From Dipteronia dyeriana (taxonomy: Eukaryota > Streptophyta > Magnoliopsida > Sapindales > Sapindaceae), in assembly GCA_032871835.1 (NCBI GenBank), contig CM065298.1, positions 75,544,154-75,608,153 on the forward strand: a stretch of 64,000 nt of DNA. Reading direction: 5' to 3'. Positions 11,264 to 22,401 of the stretch are shown here, in pieces (positions within the stretch are counted from its first letter, which is position 1; every line of letters begins with the position of its first letter). Below the pieces are notes generated by a model. It was not told the origin of the DNA. It did not search any database and worked only from the letters and a program-made list of their open reading frames with translations. The position numbers and the translations under genes were made by a program.

Positions 11264-11478
11264 GGGGGGTGGGGGTTGATTATAATTAAAAGAATTTCAA
11301 GAAAAACTACTAATGAACAATTCAAATTAGAATATCGAAAATAAATCAAAAGAACAATCCTTGGTCAAAAGTCAACATTCACCATCGGAATTTTACAATT
11401 GATCATTGATGCAAGTATAAATCAATTCAAACTTTGAATATTAACCGTTGGAACACTTTGAATATCTTTCCTAGCTGA
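11203..11478. repeat. Fragment of an older gypsy-type LTR
   Basis: From TTCCCAC onward this piece parallels 11807-12045 (shared TTTCAAGAAAAACTACTAA, GGTCAAAAGTCAACATTCACC, GATGCAAGTATAAATCAAT). It stops at the Athila LTR on the left and at coding debris on the right. It is the presumed target into which the Athila element inserted. Confidence 0.7.
11232..11275 (+). repeat. Poly-G tract (31 uninterrupted G, then near-pure G)
   Basis: Thirty-one consecutive G are followed by A, six G, T and five G. The related copy has only GGGG at the equivalent place (AAAGGGGTTTGAG near 11856). It may be a slippage expansion or an assembly or sequencing artefact. Confidence 0.9.
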
Positions 11479-11479
11479 G

Positions 11480-11739
11480 TGGGCAAAGAGCATGGATAAG
11501 GCTAGCCAGAAAGAAGCCGCTGAGTAGATATCTCAGGGGATTGCTCCCCCTCCGAACATGACTTAGTGCAGCATACTTATGTTCCTGACCCAAATGCTCC
11601 CCATGATTCTACTGACCAAGCAATAATGGTATAAGTTTATTTACCATCTAGAAATCCAAAAAAAAGATTGACCAAGAAGATTGTTGCTAGAAAAACTTCT
11701 AAGAAGGCAAAATATACCTCTACTCCCCCGGTGTTATTT
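11480..11739 (+). pseudogene. Plus-strand coding debris, unassigned
   Basis: The plus strand reads as protein-like pieces: EWAKSMDKASQKEAAE then a stop, a proline-rich ISQGIAPPPN, and in another frame RNPKKRLTKKIVARKTSKK, which is strongly basic. The stretch ends at the LTR-like sequence that starts near 11740. It resembles the low-complexity parts of retrotransposon gag or extra ORFs, but I do not recognise the family. Confidence 0.3.
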
Positions 11740-13145
11740 TGTAGGCAACTAAAAATAAAACCTACTCGCCTAAAATTGCATGTAGTAGTGCGGGTAAGGA
11801 TCGTTCCCACAAAGAGTATCTAGCCTAGTATTATGCTACGTGAACAAGGATGAAAGGGGTTTGAGTATAGCAAAAACAATTTCAAGAAAAACTACTAAGG
11901 AACAATTCAAATTAGAGTATCGAAATCAATCAAAAGAACAAGCCTTGGTCAAAAGTCAACATTCACCATCGAAATTTTACAACTGATCATCGATGCAAGT
12001 ATAAATCAATTAACACTTTGAATATTCACCATTGGAACTATTTTCCTATCTTTTCTTAGTCACAGTTAATTAGAAAACAAGCGTTCTAATTAAGCCCAAC
12101 TACTAGACAACCCAAGACAAGCGATAAAGGTTTAAACTAGTAGTAGCCCGATGAAACTAAACAACACAAATGCAAGTGGTTGTATTTAATTTAGTTGAGC
12201 ATTCTCCATAAGATCTAATAATTTCTAACGCAGCAATCATTTCGTCTTAGTTACTTCACAAATTAGAGGCATCAAATAATTACAGATGTGATATCTAACC
12301 TAGTATTATATTGCAATGAATAACAAACTAGTAGGCCTCCTAGTAATTAAACGAGACAATCATGAAGATAGGCACAAAGGAACATATGATGCTCAAAGCA
12401 TAAAGTGAACAATAAAAACAAATTAGATCTCACAGTTTTATAGAGTCCGAGGCTTTTGTTTCCTTTGACCAATTATAAAAATTAAGCCATGTAGTGCAAT
12501 GATGAAAACTTGAAGGAGAAGTTGGAAAAGAGGGAAGAGTGAGGTGTGTATAAATTTGATGATTTCTGCTCCCCCTTTTACATGTTAAAATACTGTTTCA
12601 AAGCCTACAAAATCTCCTAAAAATATTCTAAGAATTATTATAAAATAACAATAACCAAATCTGACTAATTAAGGAAAATATTAAAAATAAAATAAAGTCC
12701 TAATATATTTAGGAAATTGGTGTTTCAGCCAGAATTTTTGTGCACCAGATCTTGGAAACTTTCAAAAATGAATCGCGTAAGATCCGCTTATTAGAATTGC
12801 AAGCTATGGAACGTTCTATAACGTCAGTAGTTCAAATGTAGCAACTTCAAGGCCGATTTTGACCTTGACGCAACCAGATTCTCTCAAAACTCAAAACTTG
12901 AAGGTTGTAGAATTTTTTCTTGGCCATATCATTTTTAATCATCTCAATCGGATCTCGAAAGAGAGAGTTATGCCTATATTATGAAGCGATGACGAAACTG
13001 TCCAAAATCACTGAGTTAGCTTTGTTTGAACTTAACGCCTCCATTTGCATCCTGAATCAAAATATAAAAATAATGAGTACGTTTAGGCACCAAATAAGAA
13101 TAAAAGATAAAACATTAAAGGAGAAAAATATGACATTTTGCATTC
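11740..13145 (-). repeat. LTR-like sequence of a gypsy element (about 1.4 kb)
   Basis: It starts (plus) TGTAGGCAACTAAAAATAAAACC and contains GGTAAGGATCGTTCCCAC, the R/U5-type wording also seen in modified form at the Athila LTR (GATTCGTTCCACGAGGATTG). On the minus strand a PBS-like AACACCGGGGGAGTAG lies just past the left end, at about 11718-11738. The right end is placed near GAAAAATATGACA. I could not find a matching target-site duplication, so the boundaries are approximate. It shares about 240 bp with 11203-11478. Confidence 0.5.
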
Positions 13146-13149
13146 TCAT

Positions 13150-13925
13150 CACCTTCACTATAAACCTTCAACTGATGATATTAAAGAAGAGATGGCCTTT
13201 GTTGAAGGCCGACCATACTGTGGAAGCCGAGATTGGATCAAAGGTACTAGTTGGTGCCTGGCCTATACCTGTGCTTGAATCAGATGAAGAGGATGACTAT
13301 TAGGGAACACTAAGCGATTTGCTAACAGCCAAAATGTGTTCAAAGAGAAGATCTGATCGTCCAGTTACAGTTCGTGCCTCCTTGTCAACTGCTCAAGTCC
13401 CTGATCAGACTCCTCGCTAGTGAGTTAAGGCTCCTAACTAGTTGTCTAACATTCTTTTGCAGCTGTTTCCGTTATTCAATATGCTGTCCAAATTTCAGCT
13501 GATCGTCTTGCAAACTGTTCTGAACAGGCTCATCTGAACTTCACAGTGAGTCGTTAGATAATTTTTACCGATTCTGACTGTAATGAGAGTTTCCTCGATG
13601 ATGCAAAGATTGACAACTTGACTGATCGGGTTATGGACCATTCTAGCAAAATTGTTAGGTGCCTATGCTAGAAAACTAGGATTCAATTTATAGTAGGTGA
13701 TGGTGTTCATGTTGGTAGTATTGCAGTAGGCCAAACCAATAATGCCAATGTGAGCTAAATCTTTGTTGACCCTACAGAAGTTGTACCTAAACCAGCTATT
13801 TGAGCTGGACAGGGTGGTGCCACTCAAGCTGCGGTTGTTAGTAAGGATGCTATTCCTTTAGTGGAAGTTCAGGCTGAGGGAAATGAACTCACTTTTTATG
13901 TCGTTGTAAAAATACAGTTCAAAAG
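13150..13925 (+). pseudogene. Plus-strand coding debris, unassigned
   Basis: Short plus-strand frames read as ordinary protein between stops: KKRWPLLKADHTVEAEIGSK with an acidic end ESDEEDDY, then CSKRRSDRPVTVRASLSTAQ, FLDDAKIDNLTDRVMDHSSK and GGATQAAVVSKDAIPLVEVQ. This continues the style of 11480-11739, so the LTR-like block between them may have split one gene. The acidic, Ser/Thr-rich, plant-specific character would suit an extra ORF of a Tat-type element. The identity is unknown. Confidence 0.3.
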
Positions 13926-14252
13926 ATCTTTATAAGAGTTCCTAGCAATTTGATCAAAAGTTTAAAAAACAAATATAGTGACAAGCGATGGTCATCCATA
14001 GGGATCTTAGGGTAGCATTGATCAAATTAAATGGTAAAATACTAGAAATGCGAAAAGTAAATGTTCAACGGTTTGTTTGGAAACTGATATATTAATGATA
14101 TGATGATATAATGATATGATGATAAATTTTATTTTGTATTTGTATTGAATATCACAAACGTTGAATTGAGACATTTTCATTACAAATTTAGAGAATTAAT
14201 ATCTCTATTTTGTACAAAGAGTAACTTTTCATTTATTCTTCTCCTATGTAAA
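13926..14252. other. AT-rich stretch, nothing assignable
   Basis: It contains GACAAGCGATGGTCATCCATAGGGAT, which resembles an LTR U5 end, and a short array of ATGATATGATGAT near 14096-14125. No coding sequence was recognised. It is the left flank of the family-B solo LTR whose right flank begins at 34008. Confidence 0.4.
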
Positions 14253-14963
14253 TGTTAGGTTTTTGGTTTGTGTTGACACTAATTCCATATCAAAACAATG
14301 TTTCACTTGTATTAATTAGTTGTCTTAGATTGATGATGGTTCAAGCTTCAAAGAAGATTTGACAACCTATCAAGCAAGTTCAAGTCTTCAAAGTGAAATG
14401 CGCTTCATTGTATGACAAAGGTATATTTAAGACCTCATTTCTCTTAGAAGGCTTAGGAACACACACACATTGCATCTATATATGTCCCTGCATTATTGTG
14501 CTCATTTTGTATAACACATTCACACACTTGATATTGAGTGCTCATTTATTGGTGCTATACTGACTAGTTTTATAGATTGCATGTTTGTGAACTATGTTCA
14601 AGTAATAGTATTCATGTGTGTTATGTGTTTGTATGTTTATGTAACATGGACCTTGGACTTGAATTTATTATTATATTATTCCTTATTGAGTTCCGGTTAT
14701 TTCGGTTACTCATACATTGGATTTCGAGTTCCGAGTCAAGAGTTGCAGAACTTTCCAGTCATTTTACATGCATTATCTTCATCTTCATCTTCATCTTCGT
14801 CTTCGTGTATCGAGTAATTCATAATTTTGGGTCAAAGTTTCATAGATATCCATGTGAAAATCTATGAACATATTCAAATTTGGAGTTTGGAGGCTAGAGA
14901 ACGGTCGAAGAATGCATAGGTGCGCAAGGGAGGACGCGAGTGGCCAAAGGCCACCAAGCCACT

Positions 14964-15052
14964 CCTCCCTGAGATGGCGCGTGGCCATCTCGGGAAGGAC
15001 CTCCTACTACTCTGAGATGCCCACATGCCATCTCGGTGATGGAGGAGGCTTG
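14964..15052. repeat. Compound palindrome, second family-B copy
   Basis: TGAGATGGCGCGTGGCCATCTCGGG forms the first inverted repeat and TGAGATGCCCACATGCCATCTCGG the second, at the same place relative to the LTR promoter as in the other copies. The middle GC-rich arm pair differs (ACCTCCTACTACTC), yet the GAGATG/CATCTC arms are retained. Confidence 0.65.
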
Positions 15053-16243
15053 GGGGCATTTTTTTCATTTCTTCTCTCTCTTTTCCTCTCTTTTAAATAC
15101 CTCTTCCCTCTCTCATTTTTATTTTAAAAAGAGAGTTTGAAAACTTTCTGCAGAATTTTTCTTTCAATTTTTCTCATCTTCCAAACACTTTATCTTTTTT
15201 ATTTGAACTCCGATTCAAGTGATTCAAATTGGAGAGTGTTCGTCCTTCAATTATCTATCATTTCCAAGAATGTTTGAAAAGTTTTGATCATGTTTTTTGG
15301 TGGCTCAACACACAAAAACGGGACTGCACATTGTTTCTCAAGGTATTGAAATTTCATCTTGTGTTTTGCTCTTAAATGTGTTCAATCACCTTAGGCTTTC
15401 TTCTTCAATATATGTATGTATATTGTATAAAGTTTAATTAGAGTTTTAGACTCTTTTGAAGCTTGATTGAAATCTTACATGTTGAGTTAGGCTTTGATTT
15501 CTGCATATGTTTTCACATGTTTTCACATGTTTTGGATTGTATTGTGCTAGCTTTATACCTAGGACTATTTTGTGAACTTTGATTGATTGATTTTTGATAA
15601 AAAATAGTCTCTACATGTGTTAAGTTCATATGATTGAATATATTTTGGAATAACACATTTGATTGAGGTCTTAGAGCTATTTTGACTTTAATTGAATATT
15701 GTGAATGAAATATACTCTAGATTTTGCTTGAAACTTAATTGGCATTTTTCATATGATTCTAGCATTTCTATGTATGTTACTAAAACCTTAAATGTGTGCT
15801 AAGTGTATATGTTTTGATTCAAGTTTTAGTTTCTTGAATGATTCTAGATATTGAATGTGTTTGTATTGTTTTCACATGTTCTAGAATTATAATTCATGCT
15901 TAGTAACTAGACAACATTTAATTATGATCTTTCATGCATATGTCTAGTTCCCACAAGATATGTTTGATCATCATATTCTATGTTGAGTGCTTGTTTTCAT
16001 TTATGCATTCATTGATCACATTTAGGAAGTCCATGTAAAGACATGAAGTCTTGGTTAGGACATGTGGCCAGGATAGTTAAACAAGAAGTCCTAATCATAG
16101 TTAAACAAGAAGTCTTGATTAGGACATGTAGTCCGGATAACCAAGTATGAGAGACTTTTTAGAGACATGGGTGCCTTGGATAGAAAATAGACTTTATTAT
16201 TGGTAGACCTAGGATATTAAGATGTGATGGAGTCCGATAGAGG

Positions 16244-17491
16244 TGAAAATACAAATACGGTTAAATGTCCAAAGCTAACCTAGGGGGGGAGGTGAATAGG
16301 TTGGACACCTTTTTTCGCTCCCTTGAAACAAACGAAGGTTTGTCCCTCTAGATTGCTTGTATCACAATTTATATATCAATAAAAGACAATTAGTCAATAT
16401 ATAAAACATATAGAGTGTGATACAAACAAACATTCATAACACATACACAATCGACATTGTAATAAGGAAGTCAATTACGTAAAATTTTCTATTCACAATA
16501 TTTCAATTACATATACAAACATATAAGAGATAGAGTTAGAGAAAATAGACACAAGGTTTTTACATGGTAAACCTTCAAAAAAGAAAACATCAACGGGTTG
16601 ATTCCATAACCACCAACAAACATAATCCACTAGTACATAAGACAATTACAATCTCTCAAGTGACCCCTTCACCTAGAAACTACCCTCCTATACTACTCAA
16701 TGAACATGTCACCACCTTACTCAACATTCCGAGGCTTCACACCTCTTGTCAAGACTTCCTTGCTTAGCTATCCAAGGCTTCACACCTCTAGCTAAGACTT
16801 CTTGCTCAACTATCCAAGGCTTCAAACCTCTAGTCGAGACTTCCTTACTCAAATCAAAGAATTACTTTAAGAAATGAGACTTCCACTTGCTCAACAACTC
16901 AAGGCTTCACACATATTGTCAAGACTTCCTCTTCACAAAACATCTAAGTGATCATGAATACAAAACGCAAATAAGCACACAACATAGAAAATGATGATAA
17001 TTTTTTTTTTGGAAATACTAGACATATGCATGAATGCACATAACAAATATAGTATAGTCAATCATGCATTATCAATACATCTAGATCATGTAAAAGATGT
17101 TCAACATTAATTACAACCTAGATACATGCCTAGATCTAATACTTGAATCACAAGATATGTTCAATTAATATATGATAAAGTTTTTAATCACATATATAAA
17201 ACATGTTCTAGAGCATATTATATTCATAGAAACAATCAAGCACATGAATAGCTCAAAGAACTACACAACATGTATTATATAGAGAGATCGGCCAAGAGAG
17301 AGCCTAATACATGTGAGGAACTATTTTTCATAAAGTCAATCAATCAAATATCATCAATTAGTCCTAGAATCAAAGCTAGCACAATACAATCCCAAACATG
17401 TGAAAACATAGGCAAAAATAAAAACCTAACTCAATATGTGAGATTTCAATTGAAACTCAATCTATCTTTAAATGAGTTCAAACACAATACA

Positions 17492-17572
<81 letters not shown>

Positions 17573-18696
17573 TGAAGAAGAAAACCCAAGGCAATTGACC
17601 AAATTTTAAAAGAAAACTTTGAGAGAAAATCATTACCATAGTTGATTTAGTGCAGTCCCGTTTTTGTAAGGATTGACTCCAAAAACAGCAGTAAAATTAA
17701 CTTAAACCTTCAGAGAAAATATTGAGGACAAGTAGATGAACACACACAACTTTGAATCACTCAAATTGGAGTTGAAACGAAGAAGTTATGGTGTTTGGAA
17801 GGTGATAAAATTTGAGAGAAAATTATGCACTCAAAGTTTGAATTTCTTCTTCGAATGAAAAGTGAGAGGAAAAGGATATATATAGGAGAGGGAAAGGAAA
17901 ACAAGTGAAATGAAAAAAGAGGGCATGAAGGCACCAAGCACACTTGCTGCTCAAGATGGCATGTTGGCATCTCAGGGCAGCAAGCATTCTTGCCCGAGAT
18001 GGCCACGCCCCATCTCTGGAAAGAGTGCTTGGTTGCACTTCTTTTCCTCTCGCGTTCCCTTTGCATTATTTGTTTGGGGATTAGGAACTATAACTCTCTT
18101 AAAAACATGGAATTATAAGATAATCAACCCATAAAATAAGAATTTGACTCGATATACGAATACGAAGACAGTGTACGCAATATGACTGGAAAGTATCATA
18201 TCTTTTTACTTAGAACTTGAAATTAAGAATATGAGTAACCAAAGTGTTTGGAACTCAATCAAGAATGTTTTAAGACTAAAATAAAATTCAATATCCATGT
18301 TTTACAAACATATATAGATACAAACATAATTCACACTAGAATGCAAACTACATAGACATAGTCTCCAATCATGCATTTCCCAAAACATGTTATTTTCATA
18401 CCAATGCATGATCATTCAAATTTAAGTGTGTGAATGTGTTATAAATGGTGCACAATGATGTAGGGACACAAATGTATGATATGTGTATGTGTGCCTAAGC
18501 CTTGAAAGAGAAAAAAAGGTCTAAATATACCTTTGTAGAACCATGAAGCATTCTTTCTCTTTAGACTTGAACTTGCTTTGACTAGTTGTTATTTCTTATT
18601 TGAAGCTTGAATCATCATGAACTAAACAAATAAATTATTACAAGTAACACATCATTTTGAAATGGAATTAATGCCAATATAATCTAAAACCTAACA
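16244..18696 (-). mobile_element. Inverted family-B solo LTR (2,453 bp), perfect AGAGG duplication
   Basis: In the plus direction it begins TGAAAATACAAA and ends CCTAACA, the reverse complement of the family-B ends. AGAGG flanks it at 16239-16243 and 18697-18701. It contains the reverse of the CCCCCCTCTAGG terminal motif (near 16279), the GAAGTCTTG array (16735-16935), a long CA/TA microsatellite and the compound palindrome (17935-18030). It inserted into an older plus-strand copy of the same family. Confidence 0.92.
17485..17573 (+). repeat. (AC)n(AT)n microsatellite
   Basis: About 37 near-perfect AC units are followed by seven AT units. It corresponds to the short TATATATGTGTATTG tract of other family-B LTRs (for example near 3730), so it grew inside this copy. 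Confidence 0.95.
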
Positions 18697-19523
18697 AGAG
18701 GGTGAGTCATTTGTTGACCACTCTTAAGGAATTTCCAATTTCTTAATGGTGTTGGTTAGAGTGGACTCCAATAGAGAGTGAGTCATTTGCTGATCTCTTT
18801 TGAGGAATTTCCAATCTACCAATAGGGATTGGGTAGACATCGACTCCAATTTAAAGTTTGTCATTTGTTGGTCACTTTTGAGGAATGTCTTGTCTAGTTG
18901 CCCATAATAAAAGTACCCGATGGTTGTATTCAACCCGTGAATGTTTCCTCTATAGAGGTTTTAGCACAAAAAAACATCTCATGTCAATTATTCCTATCCC
19001 TCTCATAAATTTGTAATTGTATGTTAGTATATTTTTTTAAAATCTTCATTTCTAGATATTATTGAAAAACAAGATTGTTGTAATGTGTGAAATGCAAGCA
19101 CTTCATGTCATCAAATTTGTAAATATCATTTTATTTGTACATAGATTTATTTGTAACCAATCATATTTGATTAAGTACATGTATATATTGAGCAATATTG
19201 TAAATACAAGTATTCTTTGTTTTTAGTACATTTATATATTGTATCTTTGTAAGTGTTTGAACTTTGCATCTTGTTATATTCCATTTCATGTTGTAACGTT
19301 TCACATTGTAATATTCAAAGTACCACATATGGAATTTTCTTTGCATTGAATATATTTGTTTATAAGATATATTGATTCTTGTTATATGTTATGTAGACTA
19401 AGGGTGGTGAATTGAGCATACTTGTGTTAATTATTTTCTCATAACAATCATGTTAAATGTTAATTTGTATGATCACCATGGTTTTGTCAAAAGTCTCGAA
19501 AGAGTTTAATAAAATATAGTTGT

Positions 19524-20657
19524 TGATTGAAAATTTGCTTAAGGTATGTAATCTCAATTAACACCCTCGAGACCACTACCCAGTGGGTTGCGGTTGGGGT
19601 AGGTACTTCGTACCTGGAATATTTAAGCGAGACAAGAGTAAAGAACAATATGAAAAATACTGGAGAACTGCTTTATTAATATTTAAAGTAATACGATTAC
19701 AATGTGGGACAACGATGATAATAGTGATAGTAATCTCACAATATTATCTCTCAATCTCTCACACTTAAAACACAGCTTGCGATGGCGAAATCATTCGTGT
19801 TGATAATTGGCTAACTCCACTATGGTGAAAACACTATCTGGAACAATGCCAATGCTCTGTTCCTGATCTTTTTTTTATTCTCTTATTCAATGCCTTTCTC
19901 TGGATTTGGACGATTTATTTATATCCTCCCTCCCCCGCCGATCAAATCCCCATAATTTTGATTGATTGATTGGCCATGTTACAAAAATTGACTAGCGTTG
20001 ATGAAGGATGTCAATTTACGTGGGAATTGCTCCTGTTGATTACGTTATGTTTCCGTTTGAAAATGAATATGAATAAATGGTGAATCTGTTGACCTAATTA
20101 GCCTCATTATAGCGCTTTGATAGTGAAAAGGGTCAACCTTTTTACTCCATATCGCTTGGAGGAGGATTCTGGCTTCCTTTCTTGGTGGGGTGATACCCTG
20201 GTGTATCGGTCTGCTGGCTTAACACTTATTCTTCCTTGCTGGTGCTTTCATGTGACGTTCTCTATGCTTGGTAGTCTAGATACATATCTTGGAGCAGTTA
20301 CGAGGCAGCGTTGAAGTACACAGGTACTAGTTAGACATCCTAGTGTCTTGGTACCAAGTAGAAGGTACACCCCGGATGGGTCACAAACTAATGTCGAGAT
20401 ATTTAGGTATCGAGCAGATATTTTGTTGCCTAGGCTCCAGGTATAAAGTACCTTGGTGTTGGCCCTATTCGAAGTGCGGTAGTATTAAAGCAACGGCATT
20501 GACATTTTTCCTAGGTAGCTGTATCGAGGTACCCAGGTAGTAAAGGGATCGGTCTCGATGCTGACTCTACCAGGTAAGCTTTACCAGGAATGACCTACTA
20601 GGTATAAAGTAGGTGGAAAATTCCACTTTGGTCCTTTGTCAAGAATATATATTAGTA
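19524..20657 (-). repeat. 3' LTR of the Tat-type element
   Basis: In the plus direction it starts TGATTGAAAATT and parallels 32804-33948 throughout (shared CACTACCCAGTGGGT, GATTACAATGTGGGACAACGATGATAAT, CACTTTGGTCCTTTGTCAAGAATAT). Its right end, TATTAGTA, has lost the terminal CA seen in the partner. The promoter-like part at 20280-20600 is rich in GGTAC/GTACC motifs. Confidence 0.85.
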
Positions 20658-22401
20658 GAAGTCCTCATTGACTTGAACATCAATGATTGGTAAGGGTTGG
20701 AGTAAGGTTTCCTGAAATGTTTGAGGAATTTTCCAACCTCAACCGATTACTAGAATTAGGGAGGATATCTTGAATTAAATGCATGGCCCACGTGTTGAGT
20801 TGGGAGACACTTCTTATTTGAAAAACGAGGGGATTTCAGCATCATGCATTTATCAAAACTTTATATTCCCCACTGCCTGAGTATCTTACCTTCTGGATCA
20901 CGCTTCTGTTACCGGAAACCACCCTTTTTTTTCTGTTTAAACCCATAGCCTTTCCACATTCTTCATGCTTCCTCATCCTCTTCGAAAAAGAATAAAAAAT
21001 CCTTAGGTAGCTTAAATCTTTGTCTTCTTCTTCTTCTTTGACCCTTGGTTTTTCTAGAAAATTTCTAAGATGCTTTGACAACCTGGCGAAGATCTTGGAT
21101 GGTGATTTCTCAAGCATGGCTCACGGAAATTGAGCCCATCAGGTTGATAGTGGTGGAAGAGATGCCTCCACTCTTCAGCGTCGTCGCTCAAAACGAAATG
21201 TCGCCATAGGGGCTGGTTTTAAAATAACTCTAATACCCTAGTAGAAATAGTTGAGAGGGATTCAGACGAGGAGTCTAGTGAAGTCAGGGCTGGTGGAGCC
21301 CAGGCCAAAGTCTATTCGAACTTACATAGGTGGTGCTTGCTCTTTCTTATAACTTTCTTTGCATTCCTGACTCCATCTCCACAGCCGAATCGATTCGGTG
21401 TCTGAGGAGGAAATTCTTGATTCCTAATTGTAATACAATTACCATACCATACTGAGGTTACGGTGTTCACCCCCCATTTTCTGGCAAACTCTCGATTCAT
21501 ACTACTGCTTTCTAAAGAGGGGTTAGGCTTCCTTTTCATCCTACACTTCGCAAGGCACTTCATACCTTGCAACTTGCCCCCCTCTAGCAGACCCCAAGGT
21601 TTCAGAGGCTCTTGGTTGGGTTTCTGGTACTGTGGAAGGAGCAATACGAGAATGATAATCTCACAAGGGAACTGGGGCAAGACGAGTCGAGGTACATCTT
21701 CTAGGTTGCCAGCATGTCTCCTGGTCCAAAGGGGTAATTTTGCGCCCAAGTGAAAACAATTTGAAATTCGTGGTTTCGGAGGCCACGAAGAAAGATTCAC
21801 CATGGAAGGAAAAATGGGTGGTTGTTGACGCTGACTAGGGCAACTCGATTCATACTAGGGGAACTGAATTCGAGGTACTTACCCGATTTAGCGGTAAGCC
21901 AGCTTCGGACTTAATATATGTATACGCCTGGTACCAGGATGGTAGTTAACATATGGGTTGTAACTAGCATGCCTTCAAGTTCAACGTGGTGATAAGCCAC
22001 CAGGTTGAATCTCTTCGGGGGCATACTGAAGCTGCTAGGGTCGAGGTTAGAATGGTTATGAGGTAGCTCGCCAGATCAAAGAGTGTCATGCAATGCTTGA
22101 GCCAAGATCTGGACAAAATTGAAAAGACTTTAGACAAGGTCGTATACGATTTGGAGTGGATGAAGTGCACTTATGACATCGAGATGTTCACATTCTTACG
22201 TCACACCCATTAAAGGGATGAGATAGAGAAGAGGGCCAAGCATATAGAGGGGGAGAACCTAGCTCTGCGCGTTAGTGTAGCCAGGTACTAGAGCAGATCC
22301 CATATTGGTGCTTCCTGATGATGCTGCAATCTAAGCTAAAGTAAGAGCTCTAACCTGTCTGTCCCTCTATCTGGACATGCAGAGGGGGTAGAGGACCAGC
22401 C
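20658..22401 (+). pseudogene. Antisense extra ORF (aORF-like) of the Tat-type element
   Basis: This stretch lies between integrase and the 3' LTR and reads on the strand opposite to gag-pol. Frames recognised in order are ISQAWLTEIEPIRLIVVEEM, an acidic VEIVERDSDEESSEVR, then PTLRKALHTLQLAP and, near the end, a helical region (SHQVESLRGHTEAARVEVRM, LSQDLDKIEKTLDKVVYDLE, EIEKRAKHIEGENLALR) with coiled-coil-like spacing. Stops and frameshifts are frequent. Tat-lineage elements such as Grande are known to carry an antisense ORF here, in some cases related to the plant mobile domain. I cannot confirm that domain by eye. The first 170 bases and the final 50 bases are probably untranslated. Confidence 0.5.

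Noticed and set aside
11735..13150. Clean solo-LTR call with target duplication for 11740-13145
   Set aside because: Flanks TATTT and TTTTG do not match convincingly and the right end is uncertain; kept as LTR-like sequence only.
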